DNA of 64,000 nt, taken from NCBI RefSeq assembly GCF_018139145.2, contig NC_059481.1, positions 7,180,368 through 7,244,367 of the forward strand. Reading direction: 5' to 3'. A program made the position numbers and the translations under genes. How positions within the stretch are numbered: the first letter of the stretch is position 1; each line of letters starts with the position of its first letter. Origin of the DNA: Gymnogyps californianus (Eukaryota > Chordata > Aves > Accipitriformes > Cathartidae). This document shows positions 42,401 through 57,400 of this stretch, one piece after another. The notes beneath the pieces are model-generated. The model was not told where the DNA came from. It did not search any database and saw only the letters and a program-made list of their open reading frames with translations.

Positions 42401-45400
42401 GTATTTAAATTCTGAACAATATAGAGCAAGAGAATAGTCCTTTCCTTTTTTATACCAAGCCGTTACATTGCATTCAGTAGCTCACAGACCTACAGATGAA
42501 CTCCCACTTCCCAAGGAGCATATTCCTAAACCTCATTTAACCACTTCATTTTCGTCAGTCCTTTGCACCCTTTTCCTTAGTGTCTGTGTAATATAAACTG
42601 ATTAAAATTATCCACTACTACTAAGAAAAATTGAAGTGATTGTGAAAGTTCAGTTTCAAAAGTGTGGTGGAAAGGGGTGAACGGGGTCTAAGAAAAAGGA
42701 TGGGTTATTTCAGTAATTGTGTGAATCAACTGAGCAGGTGTCCAACAGTGTTGCAGAGGCAAGACATAGCAGCCAGAGGACTTTAAGCAAATTCTGCTGT
42801 CAGAATGAGTAAAATTGTTCAAACAGCACCTTCAGGCTGCTGCTTGACAATACAAAGGGTTAAAGAGCAGCAAAAGCCTAAACTTAAGGCTACTCTCATC
42901 CTCAGGGCAGAGTATCTCCTTTATTTGCAAAGCTACTCTGAACTGAATTAAGGAATCAGTCTGGCATTGATGATTGCTTTCTTGAGGTGGAAAAGGAGCA
43001 GGCAAGAGAAGCTAACAACATAAAAATAGAAGTCTTTTCTGGTGGGTTATTCATTGACTACAAATGTAGAAACTTCACCCATATAACATACGTGCAATCA
43101 CTTTTATAACCCTAGCTGCTTTAGCGGGTAACAAACAATTGCTTATTCACAGTCAGTTAGAGTGGGATTTTTTTTTTTTTAAGCTTAATCCTGGTTATAC
43201 TATTAGATATTTGAAAGATATGGATGTTTCTTTTCAGAAGGCAAAAGAAGATTCATTGTTATCAAAGTAAGACTTACAAACAGATTTTATGGAACACACA
43301 TGCATATTTTTCTACCTTCCAATTTATTATCCTTTCCCTTTCTCTAAGTGATCTGCTTCCTTCTCTTCAGGAGCCATGGCCACTAACAAGCACAAGTGAA
43401 AGTAACAGCAGCTCCAGAAGAATCAGCAAGCAAGGAAGAACCAGCAAGACATTTCCACACGTTTCTTTCCCTTCCCCTAAAAGGACACACAGCAGCAACA
43501 GGGATGCCCCTGCCACCCAAAACAAGCCAGAAACATCTTTTTACTCCCATCGTAACTCCTCATCTTCTTAAAAAGCAGCAGTGAAACCAACTCCATTGGG
43601 GAGCCAAGACTGGACAAGAGGCAATAAAAGCAGGCCTGAGATACCCGCCCAGCACCAACAGCTGCCCTGATTACAATCCTCCTCTTTGATTTCCTACTAG
43701 CAGCAATCCCACCATTGCCTTTCACTATACCAGTGATTCACAACCTTTTCCAATTTGCAGACCTCTTAAGAAAAGCTGGATGCAAATCACCATATATTAA
43801 ACTTAAGCTAAGAAAAGCAAGCCTTTTTTGAAACAGCATGTTCTGGTTTTTTTGGGTTTGGATTCTCTCTTTTGTAGACTGCATCCCTACCCCTGCTCCA
43901 AATAACTATGAATTCCCATGAATCCCACGCTGAAGAATTACCCTAACCATTTCTCACTCACTGAGTCAGGAGACAACACCCAGTCTCCTTCCCTTCCGAA
44001 GCCAGGGTAGAAGAGACATTGGCTACAGTCACTAGAACAAAATTAGAGAGTAATTACTGGACAAGAGGCTTTACCCAGGCTTCAAATTAAACTCTGTAGG
44101 TATTCAGATCTACATAACCATCATGCTTTTTCCCATCCCACTCTACAGACACACAGCTAGGATTTTTTTCTTTCCTGTTTGCACACCAAAGCAGGGGAAG
44201 GGACAAGGGAATTAACCAACATGCTCAAGAGCATTAATTGTTGACCAGATCAGAATTTCCTAGCAGCATGTTGCCTTTGTGCATACAAAGCAAAACAGTG
44301 CAGTTCAAAACCAATAAAATGCCCTCTTCTCATGAAAGGCCATTTGGTAGACTTTCAATTATTCTGACCATTGTAGGTGAACTGACACCGATTTTTACAT
44401 AAAACTTTGTATGCAAATTTAGAAAGCTTTGTAAGTAAGGAATTACCAAAAACGACAATCTTTCAGATCAAATAGTTTCAAGGCCTTTCTTCTGCAGTTT
44501 AAACTTCACCTTCTACTTCTCCAATTGAGCATTTCAGGTGATTAAAAAAGCCAAAGTGTAACTAAAAGCACAGTTCCATCAAAGGAAAAAAAAAGCCACA
44601 CCCAGAAAGCCAAAGGTTAACCTTAAGAATGGTCACAAAGCTACTTTTGTAATTACATCAACAATTAAAAATAAACTCATTTAAGTGGACCAAACTGCCT
44701 CACCAGCAGCTTTAACCACATGACACTAACTTCTCTTCCCACAATTTCAAGTATATCAAGGATACAGGATTATATTCTTGACCAAAACTGCATCATGTCC
44801 ATTCATCACCACTCTGGAATGCACGTTCCCAAACAGGCAAGAAAAGTATGTGGGCAGAAATGATCAGGGCTATTTTAAAATATGCACTGTGCTTCTACCA
44901 GAACCGCATCTTCTAACTACCTGGAACCATATTTAAAAAATGGAGACTTTGCAAACCCAAAGCCCTTAAACAAGGGCAGACTTCTCCCTTTTTGAAAGTT
45001 GTTCCGATTGTACTTTAACTTAACAACTGCAAGAGTCAAAACTATAACCTGACACTCCAGTTTACAAACTGAAAATTCACTCAAGTTTACACAACCTTTA
45101 CCTCACCCCTTTATTACTCAGCACTCCTTGCTCCTTGTGGTACAGAAAGCAGCTCCATTGAACTTCTACATTCTGAATGTAATATATTCTAAGAAAATAA
45201 CAAAAGGTTACAGATCAGGGGAAATAACTAGTGTAGAAGTTTAAGTCCTTCCCCATCTGTTACCTTACTTCTTTAAGCTTCACATTCTAAGGCAAGTTAA
45301 GGCTTTACTCGACAAAAGAGAACAAATTCACTTGAAGAGTGACAAAGTTCAAAAAGAAGACAGGAAAAAAGATAACAGAAATCCCACTTAGCTGCATTTT

Positions 45401-48400
45401 TTTCCCCTCTACATATATTTGTTCATGTTGCTGCATATTAGCTCCAACTGTTCCATGAAAAAAAAAAGTAATGAACAGCAGAAGTGCTTCCACACTTTTG
45501 CCCTACTTGAGCCAGCCCCTTGACAGTGAAGGTGCACATCAAAACAATGTCATTTAATTTCACAGCTAAACTTAAGTTCTTTCAAGAGCAGAACTTCACA
45601 GCATTTCTGGTTTTCGTACCACTCTTGCCCTTGGATGTTCCTCACCACCAGCAGCCCAAACATCAGGTGTGTTACTGGTATCTGCAAGTCAAGGACCCAG
45701 AAGGTCATCCTTGTGACAACACATGGTCTTTTCTGGGCCTTGGATAAATCAGCAACATAGTTTTAGGATTGCTGCATGACCTGTTTTGTAAAGAACTTTA
45801 AGTTGTTACAAGGCAATACAGAAAAAATGTACTTAAAAGCTCTTTTCCCATTCCACTTCTGCTTTACATCTTGCAACTACACAGCAAACTAAGGACGTAT
45901 TTTAGCTGCCTGATCCTGATAAACACATCATAAATTGAACACATTAAGGTTCCATGAGCACGTACATATCATCATACTGGTGCCATTTCTCCTTGACAGT
46001 GCACTGTCAACTTAGGTGTCAGTGCTCCCAAGCCATATTTACTCTCAAAAGATCAAAGACAACACATGCATTATCATATCAATAGTGCAGATTATTGATG
46101 CATATACTTAATATACTTAAATATTGAGACCAATGGCACTGCAACACTTCATGCAAGTGCAAAGTTTCTGCAGGGTTTAACTTCTTCCTCCAAACTGGAG
46201 GGAAGGCTGTTGCAAAGCATTAGGTACAGGATAGCTTAATATCATTATTTCAAATGATCTACAGTCCCAGGTACCTACACAGTACACATTGTTGCATCAG
46301 TATAATTAAACACAAACATTAGTATTAATTTGAAATAATTTTCAAAAGCAGTATTTTAGAGTTAGTTACTTTTTCTTTATTTTTAGGATACAATACAACC
46401 ACATTTTCAAGATTATTTTTTTCTACTGCTACTAGAGCTGCGTACACACTTTTTCCAAGATGAAATCTGAGCTTCTCATGTAAGCAAGTGATAAGCATCG
46501 AAACACACACAATTGTAGTATCTGAAGTTTGCACTTGGAAGTCAGCCTAAACAAGTCTGATAGAATAGTACAGCTGACTGAATCACAAGGCATTTTTGCT
46601 TTTTAGTGGTCTCGCTTTGCATTTGTTCTGTAACACATTTAAGGGGCTCTTCCCCCCCTCCCCCCCAAAAAATTAGTCTAATCCAGCACTAGTTAAAAGA
46701 AAATTTGGCATAAGACATTTATATCCATCTGTGCTGGTTTTGGATGGGACAGAGTTAATTTTCTTCATAGTAGCTAGTATGGGGCTATGTTTTGGATTTG
46801 TGCTGGAAACAGTGCTGATAACACAGGGATGTTTTCAGGACTGCTGAGCAGCGCTTACACAGAGTCAAGGCCTTTTCTGCTTCTCTCACCACCCCACCAG
46901 CGAGGAGGCTGGGGGTGCACAAGAAGTTGGGAGGGGACACAGCTGGGACAGCTGACCCCAACTGACCAAAGGGATATTCCATACCATAGGACGTCACGCT
47001 CAGCATGTAACGCTGGGGGAAGAAGAAGGAATGGGGGGGACGTTTGGAGGGATGGCGTTTGTCTTCCCAAGTAACCATTACACATGATGGAGCCCTGCTT
47101 TCCTGGAGATGGCTGAACACCTGCCTGCCAATGGGATGTAGTGAATGAATTCCTTGTTTTGCTTTGCTTATGTGCACAGCTTTTGCTTTACCTATTAAAC
47201 TGTCTTTATCTCAACCCACGAGTTTTCTCACTTTTACTCTTCTGATTCTGTCCCCCATCCCAACCAGGGCGAGTGAGCAAGCGGCTGTGTGGTGCTTAGT
47301 TGCCGACTGGGGTTAAACCACAACACAGTCCAAGAAAAAGCACCTAATATGATCAAAGGTAATGCTCATAATTAAATGAGCTTCAGTTACCTCCGTAGAC
47401 TTGTTTTCAAACTTGAGAAGAAGAAGAAGAAAGTTTGCACATCCTACAAGCACTCACCAGAAAAAAACCCAGAAGTTACCGAGGTGTTGAAGAAAGTTAG
47501 AAATAAAACCCAGTAAATACAGGCAGCAGTTTGACACTCATCAAGAATGTCTGACAAGGAAAATCTAGACATATCAGTACTGTAAGTAACACTGAAAGCT
47601 TTCTGTTGGCAGGTTGAATAGCAAGAGAATGTCATGGCATTTTAGGAGAATTGTCACTACAGTTAAACTTCTGGCGGTCTCCCTATCTGTACAGGCCTCA
47701 AGAGTTACCTTCATTCTCAGCCTATGAAGCTATCAACTTAAGTACCTAATACAGAGACACATCACAAATTATTTTCTATAGCAGTCAGTTTGATACCTTT
47801 TATAAACACACAAACAAAAAGAACGAATTCTGTTGAAGTATGTTGTTCTGATTTTGCACAGATAAGACACATGAAGTGTAAAATCCCAAACTAATCACTA
47901 GAGACATGTCCATAAAGTAATAGTGGATGTCATGGCTTCAACTCAACTCTGAAATAAGAATCAACTATGCAGTAAGTAACACAAGCAGAGACACTACATG
48001 CTTAGGAGACAGACTTGTGAGAAGCTGCTCTTTCTCCCTAGGTAATCATTATTTCATAAAGAATAATCCTTGATTGCTAGCCAAGCTAAGGTGAAGATGA
48101 TGACAAGCACATACAGCATTTCAGAAGATGAACTCTGAAAACAAAGACTAAAAATAAAAGTCTATACATAACTACTCAGACATGCTACCCGTCAAACCCA
48201 CCTCTTAGCAAGTATTTCCCATCTGTGTTTAATGGGCAGATGTCTTTTTCGTTTACTCAGCACATTTTTTGAAATGAAAAAGCATGAATGACATTCTAGC
48301 TGTTTATCCAACCAGCTGGAGAAGAAACTGGATAAGCTCTTGGTTAACAGCTGAAATGCCTGTATAATTTTGGCCAATGACCTGTTTATCCTAGGTCACA

Positions 48401-51400
48401 GCTACAGTTCATTCAACTGTTGCCCCCCAAAAATATCAAGTTACACATCAACAAGAACCAGATGGTGGGGGGAGAAGGAAGCAACTTAATCACCTACAAA
48501 CCTGCAAAATCAGATAGCCTTTTTTTTTTAAAGGTACATCTTTCCTAAATGAGTAAGAAACCTCAAGAGTCTAGCTTCAGTACACCAGACAAATCTGTTT
48601 GATGAGTCAGTTCAATGGAAAACGCTATCAGAAGGCCATGGTTTGCAGAGAAACCATTTAATCCAGAGTATTCTTTGGAAAAAACCCTGAAGACTAAGTA
48701 GACAAGGATAAAAAACAGAGTGAAAAAGTTGGTCAGAAAGAAGGGATGAGAAATGAAACAGTACTTCCAGCAAAGACAGCTGTAGTACAGTCTTTTTTCA
48801 GTAAACCCAGAATTGAACAGCAAAAGAAAACTTACTGTAAAAAAGAATGCTTTCAAAGCTTGACTGATTTAATATTCGTACCTTCATAGTCATGCAAGTT
48901 CTAATAATTTATAAGTGAAAATTAAGTGCAGTGACAATATCTAAATTTGTACTTCTTGTATCAATGTATTGATTTAGTTGCATCTTTTCCACTAATTTTC
49001 GTAGGTTCACCTTCAGAAGTCATTCCTTTTGAAATTCAATCCTCTAAAAGATACTGTAATGTTATCAACAGGTGTAGTAATGCATCTTTTTTTGCCTCAC
49101 TGTGCCATTTAAGTTGATCCAGGTTAACAAATGCTGAACCAAGCCACAGAAAAAATTTTTCCTCTATGGAAGTTAAGATGCAACTACAAAAAGATAATCT
49201 GAATATATACAAAGAACAAATTTTCTTGCCCTACCAATCACTACAAAGAGTGCAGACTTTCTTTACCCAGGAGAGTAGGAAAATACTATGGAATTACACT
49301 GTTCAGTTAGTTTTCTCCTGTAAATTCATTAGTCATTCTGTTCTCTTCACTGCATTGCTATCAAATTTATATTCTGGTGCACTGTCACTGTATACTATTT
49401 ACCCAAACAGCAAAAGCAATTTTAAATACACCAGCTGCTTATCCCTGAATATGCACTGCTGCTTCAAGAGATTTTAGGCAGAGGTTGTGCATATTTTGCA
49501 GTTACTGGAAATGCAGTAAACACAGGTGAATACCTGTAGTCACACTCCTCCCAAACAAGGAGACGATGCCATGCTGCACAACAGAAGCTCAGTCTTAGAA
49601 TTATATAAAACTTCATACATGACACACATATACAGTATCAATCAAATGTTACTACTTTGTTTTCCATCTCTCAGCAGAATAGAAGAGTGATGCTTATTTT
49701 TTGATCCAAACACACTGAACTGAAACAGGCTTAGAATCTGAGGTACAAGTAACCAATAGATCATATTAAATATAAATACATTCCCCAGAGTCAAAGGTTA
49801 AATTGTGAATTGGTAAACTTTGGCCTTTATAGGTAATGGACTATTATGCTTCTTATTGTACAGGCTTACTTGGATTAGACATCTACTTCCCACAAACATC
49901 CAGCACCTTATTTTCAGTGAGAATATGGATTCTCTGTAAGCGTCTTTGGAAAGCAAAAACCAGTTTATCCTTGTAACATTCTAGTCAGGCTACTGTAATT
50001 AAAGATTTTATACTTTTGGACCTATTTTTCCTCTTCCTATGATCCTTGCAAGTCAGGCACTACCTGATCTAACAACTATCAAGAAATTAAATAAAAGTAA
50101 AGAGATTAAGCAAAAAATCAAGTCAGTTTAATTTTTATTCATGTTCTAGTCCTGCTTCTAATACTGAAGAAGGTACTGGCATTATAGTTACCATGTATGA
50201 TGTCCATTAAGCATCACATACTCAAAAGAAACATTTACTTATTAGCTTCTTCCTATTCTTGGTAACAATTCAAGAAAAGACATTAAATCTCAAACTTCTA
50301 TACGATGTATACTGCATTTCAGGAAACTATGTTCCACTGTATTGGTCATCATCAATAAGGGACCATTGTTTTTTAATCCCTTCCCTCCCCTGCTTTGCCC
50401 AGTCACACACACTCTTTCTCCCCCCTAATCCACCCACTCTTTAAAGCCACCACATCAACTTTTCAAGGCTGCTTGTTTGCAGCAGCTCTGAATAAACCAC
50501 ACAAACCAAATCTCTCTCACACACGACTATTTTTGAAGTGAAAATTAACACGAATACAATTTAAATGGAGGCAAGTCAATGGGGCCCAGATAAGAACTGT
50601 GTGTGTAGTCAGCAGGGGAGAAGTGTTGTTATAGAAAATGGGGGCTAAAAGCATGGAATGAGAGCCAGCTTTGTTCACAGTCAGTAGCCTAAGTGCCTAT
50701 CAGTCAGCAAAAGCATTTTTAAAACAGCTGCATCAAAGCTTTCTGCAAGTTAGTCAGCATGTGACAGGCCAGCACATTACAACAGTGCCACGGCAATCTC
50801 TGCATAATAGGAGTGCTCAGAGTGACCTGAAAGGTCAGTGTTTTCAAGCATTCCAGTAATCTGTAAATTGCCTTGGCTTATCGCTTGGAAGCAACATAAT
50901 TACATTGCTTGAAGGGCTAGGACAGTAAAGGCAGATTTTAGGTATTATGTTTTTGTCAGCTACATACTAACCTCTACACTGTAAGTATATCCAGGAAATA
51001 TGGACTAAGGTACAAATAAAAAATAATGGAACATTAAAACATGGAAAAATCTGCTTTTCTGATAGAGGAAAAATTATTTACTAAAATTTTGTAACACTGT
51101 CTATAGTATTTTATCAAGTATAAATATCTTTGAGGGGGTTTTTTATTTCTCTAACAAGTGTTCCAAAATGTTTAAAGTTATTTTCTATAAAACTAATTTT
51201 TAAATACAGAAAGACTGAAACTGAGTAAATTAAAAGGTGCTGTTCCGGAACTTAAAAGGTAGAGCAAGCAAAATCTAGTTTCATACTAAGCGTCCAGTTC
51301 CATTTGAAAAATGGTACTTTCTATAAGAGAAAAGAGAAATGATTACTGCCAACTATAAAAATTCCAAGCAATTTACTCATAGCAAAGCAAGGCCAGTCAT

Positions 51401-54400
51401 TGACTTTATTCAAAGATTTTTCTAGAAATAGAAAAGAAAAATTAGATCACTCAGTCTACCTACCTCACAAGATTAAAAACAGTATTTAGTTGCCAACAAC
51501 CTCATCAGGATTGTAGTAAGATTCAAATTATTTCAACTCACGATTTGATTCATGTGCTTCTCTCATCATACACCACAGCACGTAGCACACCAACCTGATC
51601 ACAAGGCTCATGGAACAGGTATCTGTATTTGCAGCTCACCACATAATTTACTTCACCCTGTCCTGTGCAGCCCTTCTGCTGCACCGAAGACCACTGTCTG
51701 CTTACTCTATACTTAGCACTATACCACTAACAAATCTATTTCTAATACTTCACTCTAGGGGACTTTCAGCATTCTTCGTTCACACAGAAGGGAGTAAAAC
51801 CAAGGACAAATACAAAGAACATCATAAAAATTCTCAATTTTAATTCAATCGTAGAGAAGGGAAAGAGCCCATACAACATTTCTCTGACTGCTTGCTTTTG
51901 TTTCAAGTATTTTTATTATCAGTAACTACTTAAGGCCTGTTTGATCTTTTTTTAAAGGGTGATAGCCAATGTACTCAGAAGTTCAGGCTAGCAAAACACA
52001 TGCTGCAGAAATATCACATTCAAGTTTAAAAGGCATCTCCTGCCTGTTTGCATTTTAAACTAAGATGCTAGTACACTTTGAAGCACAGGACATAATTTAA
52101 GTTTACAGCCAAAAAGATAGTCCTAGCATTATTAATAATCCAACTGACTTAAAAGGTATCCTCATAATGCTGGAAGAAAAAAAAAAAGCAACACCACTGG
52201 TCATTCTGAAGGAGCAATGATCTCAGCAACTCAACCACTGGCTTCTTACTATTGTTTACACATCTTCCCAAGATAGAGAGGCATTTACTGATTGCAGATA
52301 AACACAACAAGTAAGAAAACCTTTATGGTAGCATTAGTTTATTTCAAATGAATCATCTCTGACTTTATACACCCTCAAAGACAAATAGAGTTCTTCAAAA
52401 CTAAAAATCTAAAGAGACACTTTATGTATATTTCAACTTCCAATCCCAAAATTCCTCTTAATAGGCAGGACAAGCAGCTATGAAATCAGACAAAAATTAC
52501 GAAATTTCATTTGGAACACGGCATGTATTGATTACATAATCTTGTATTTCAGATGGAAAATTTAACTGGAAAAAAACCACTTGATAAAGAATGGAATCGG
52601 TTCCTGGGAATAGTGCATCAGCGGAGAAACTGGGACTAGTGCACTATCAGAGAGATGTTTCTTGGAACACTGACTCCCCTCTCCCAAGGGGAACTGCAGT
52701 TTGCACTGGCTAGACAGCCATTTCCTAACTTTTATTCTCTTCTCAGGATGGAGGGGAACTGACATTAATTTTCAATCCTATTTGCAGCTCTTCTCAGCAC
52801 GCAACAGCCCCCACGCCAGCTCCTCCCCCATATCAGGAGAGCAGATACTCCAGGACATTTGAGGAAGCTGACAAATATGGACAGAAAAATCATATTCTTA
52901 ACATTAAAAATACTGCCAGTATTCACAGAGCATTTGGGGGGATGGGAGGGGTTGCACCTTTAGATCGCTGGGGTGGTGTTCCCTCTCAGCTGGAAGAGAA
53001 AGGCATATTGTGAAAGCAAGTAATTCTGAACTATCCCCCTTCCTTAAATAGACTGTTTTAGCTGGAGAAAAGGAGGACTTTCCTTAAGCCAGAACATGTC
53101 ATTTATAAGAATAGTTTTCCATTTCACAGGAACTGTTACTATCTTTTGAACTAATTCAAACTATCACTCTCTGCACAACTGGGAGCATTTAGGTCAGCAT
53201 CTCCTCTCCCTGAAAATAGCACAGTATTCTCACAAAGGCAAGCTCTTCGTTTTACTCCATCTGTAATTCAGGTCCTATCTACATGAACAGTTAAGCCAGT
53301 AAGATCAAAGACTTTCAGACGATGCTTGCTTTGTTGGCTATCTACACAAGACTTACAAAAAGTATAGATATGCATTTAAGAGGATGTGGCTTGCCAAATT
53401 ATCCTCACACTCAAGATTCTGCCCTTTCCCAGTTATCTGGGAATATGTTCAGATAAATACTATAACTGAAGAGGAACACCCAAATTAGCGTGTGTGATGA
53501 TTTCCATTATTTCCAAATGCAGTGCAAGAAAGGATAAGCAGGAGGTGCATTTCAGCATGTTTTGTTTACAGCTTCTGATGATTTCTCATCTGAAGTTTGC
53601 CTTCTTACAGGTTTCGAAATACTTCCAGCTCGCTATGGAAGGTCTTATTATCTAGAATTTCTGTATAGAATCCTAGTGTCCTTCAAACTGTCCTTTATTT
53701 GCTTTAATATTTAAAAGAGCTTTATAATTTTCTTTTCCTCTCCCCACTGCCTTCAGCTTTCTCTTACAGAAAGCAGAAATAAGCAGATGAGCTTGCGTGA
53801 CAGCTACAAGAAACAATACTCCTGCAACTTGAGCGAAACATCCATGTTTTTATTATGGCTCTTTCAGAGGTTAGGTCTGCTACTATAATCTTTATTTTTT
53901 TTTTAATAGTAATCTTTAAATACAACTATGCAGTTAGCCTTGATGAGACAATTCTGTGAGTAAGGCTTAGTCATACAACACAAGGTTTCACGATGGTTAT
54001 TTGGAGAGTCCAGACACCTCAGCTTTTGTGCTAAGGTTTTTGTTTCTTTGCTGGGGAGGGGAGAGGCAAGAAAGAAGAGTAAGTAGTTGACTCAGGTTTA
54101 AAAACTGTCTGCTTGCCTTCAGCTCCCTCTTTCCTTTCATTCTCTTCTCCCTCAAATATCACCTAGTATTTTCTTCCCTAACTGTTTTCTTTCTGTAGTG
54201 CCTTCCATCATAGTTCTCACTTTTGGCTTAGCCAACAGAAGCTTGCACAAAAATCCAGGAAAGGTAGGCAAATACAATTAAAACATAACCAAAGACAGAT
54301 CTTTAGCCTCCCCCTGCTGAAAGTTCATTTGAGAAACCAGATGCCAACCTTTCATTCACAAGACGATGGAATTCAAACAACTCAGTATCACACAGACCTA

Positions 54401-57400
54401 GCTATTCCAGCTTCCCCCTCTTAAGAGACAAGACTCTCTTGCAGTAGCCTGGAACATGTCTGCTATTTACTGATTTCTGAATCCTCCTTGCTTCTAAAGA
54501 CCAACTTCATCTGATGCACTCTTGGTACCTCCATGAAGGAGAACACACTGATGCAGATGTTTTCAGTTTCAGAGATGTCTAAGAAATATTGAGTGGCAAA
54601 GACAATATTCCGCCAAGACACATAATATCAGGGGGAGGCGGTGGGACAGACAGGGAGCACAGGACAGCCAATGACAAAAACTTTGCAGTGATACAGTGTC
54701 TCTGCCATTCACTTCACAAGATAACAGTGCACACGTTTATCCTATCTTTACATAAGATTTGCAGATCTGCTGCTGACTGCAACATAAACAAAAACTTAAA
54801 ATTCTGATAAAGCTAGTGGTATACGGTCAAGAAGCTTCCTAACTGCCTCCAAGATGATGACATTTCATGGCCCACTTACCACCTTACAGGTAAGTGATAC
54901 TTATTTTTCAGTCTATCTGGTACTACTGCACCTAAGACATGTAAACTGCATGTAAACATGTCAGCAACTGCAAGATGAATATAATAGACTGAATACAGTT
55001 GCATAGTGACAGGGTATTCAAACACTTTTACTGATAGATCCCCTAATTTGAAACTCAGCAGTTTCCTGGGCAGCTCTAGGGGGTATTTACCATCTAACTA
55101 CCAACAATAAACAAACTACAATAAACTACATTAGCAAGATCGGAAAAAATAAGCTGGTATACTACAGAGTGCTTCTACAGCACTGTATGCTATTCAGATG
55201 AAACATGTTCTTGGTGCAAGCTATTAATGTGCTTTTTATAAACTTGTAGACCTTTCTCATATTCGCTAGCTAAAGGCTCCTTCTTTTAGGAGCATTAATT
55301 CAGTCTACATCATTCATAGGGGGCAAAACCCAAACAAAATGCAAGTCCATTTAGTTCTCTTATACGAGATTACCGTCCAGGAATTTCCACTCCTACACAG
55401 CTGGGTTATTAACAGAGGGGTTTATCCTGTATGCGATGGCCAATCACTTTCCACAACTTAATTTCAATTTTGAAGGAAACACAAGTTCTTTTGTCAGAAA
55501 GCCATGCCTTCAAGCTTGGCTTCAAGATCTTAATACCCACTAGAAATACTATTTCAGGGAGTCCAGATTTACGGGAAAAGCCTGTACCTTTTCCACCTAA
55601 CACTATGCTGGAAAAATACTTCATGTGGAGGCATTCATGGGCAAAGGAGTATTTTTCCAAATAACACGTAGGAACAATACTGGCTCGAGTGAGAAAGTTT
55701 TTAAACACGCATCCCATGCTGAGAGGTTTAACATGATCTGACCTTCTCCCAGATTTAATTCTGGGGAAGCCAGCCATCTAAAATGAACATGAATTACAGA
55801 TTTATTATGAGTCTTGGAATTTGTTCAGATAAACAATATTTGGCATACTTAGCCCCAGGTACTATCCCAATCCCATATTAGTTACAACTGACTCATTATT
55901 TGATACCACACTGTCAAGTAGCACCTTTTAAAGTTACTTCTAGAGTTTTACAGTTACAGTAATTCCAATTGTTATTTTCTATTAGAAACAACGAATCTTT
56001 AGATAGCATAATGTAAGCCTATTATATTTTCAATGAAGCTGAAAGCAACCATGCAAATATTCCCCCCCCCCCTTTTTTTTTTTAAGGCTTATAAATTCGG
56101 AGTTTTTTAAATCATTTTATGGCAACACGTGCCAGGTCAGTCCTTTTGCAAACTCATGTCACCACTGCTCATAATTTAAGTAATACAAAACCTGACATCA
56201 TCGTTCAAATTTTGCAATCTGTCCTGTTTCATTATGTTACTGCTTCTAGTTATAGTTTAAGGTTATTACTTCCTTTTAATTACCTCTGCTTAGAAAACTG
56301 AGCAGTGTCTCTTCAGCCACAAGTTACTACTTCATATTTTTTGTACTATCCAACTTCATAATGAATATAACCAAGTCATTAATGCTGTAGCAACAGCGAC
56401 ACTGTTGTAGCAGCTGTGGTCTAAAGAAAGATAATCAACAAGGTTTGTAGCAAAGGGCAACGGATGTTCTTTCAGCCACACCAACTCTTCTTAAATAGCT
56501 ATGTCCAAAAGCTTGACCATATGCTCTAAAGTCTATTAACAAGTCTAAAAGACACTCTTTTTCTATGAATCTTGCTTACTCTATGTCCCATCTGGATACA
56601 TCATAAGAAACAGTCACTAGCCTAGAGTGTAAATAGCTGAAACAGGACCATTTAATATTCACAAGAAAATGCTAAAGCTGGATACATAAATGGGGGCCAT
56701 CTGTTAAAATGATTGCTGACTGAGTGGGGCAGAGGGGAAGACACTGTTACTGGACCCCATTCAAACTGGGCAAGGAACAGCCTATACAATCCCAAAGGAT
56801 CACGAGTTGAAAACTAATTACTGCATGGTTTAAGGAGGGGTGGGGGGAATATTTTGTAATTAAGTTCCTAAGAATGAACTCAAACGTAAAAGGCAGTGGT
56901 GGGGAAGACAGAAGACTGCTCTTCATTGCAGTACTTACTGGGAAAAGGCTTGGAACTACAAATCAAAGACACTGCCTACCTTTGCTCAATTTCTCTTTTT
57001 AGCATATCAGTACTTTGCATACATGAGGGTGGGGAGATGAAAAGACTATCAGAGCAGTACTAAGTTCTGTTATTGCTTCCTCTGCTATGCAAAACTAACA
57101 AAATATCTTATGATGAGTTATGCAGGCCAAAAAGGGTCATAGTACACTTGCCCACTTCTCATAAGAATATGAACTTCTTCAATGCAACACTCCCTACACT
57201 GCTATCATCTTACTGAATTTAGGCTGCCCTCCCCCACCACAAAAGGGTAGAACATCTGTTTATAATGGATTAGGAAACAAGAATCCCATTAGAGATTACC
57301 AAATACCCTTGAGAAAATAAATACTATTTTAACATAAAGCCAATATTTAAAATTTTAGCACCTACAATATATTTAATTTTTCCAAGTGTCTAAATAAATC

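Noticed and set aside
43224..43571. 115-codon Ser/Thr-rich plus-strand frame
   Set aside because: Low-complexity composition with no family resemblance; a chance intronic frame.
46785..47177. 130-codon minus-strand frame and overlapping frames
   Set aside because: They lie wholly inside the solo LTR, are antisense to it and match no retroviral protein.
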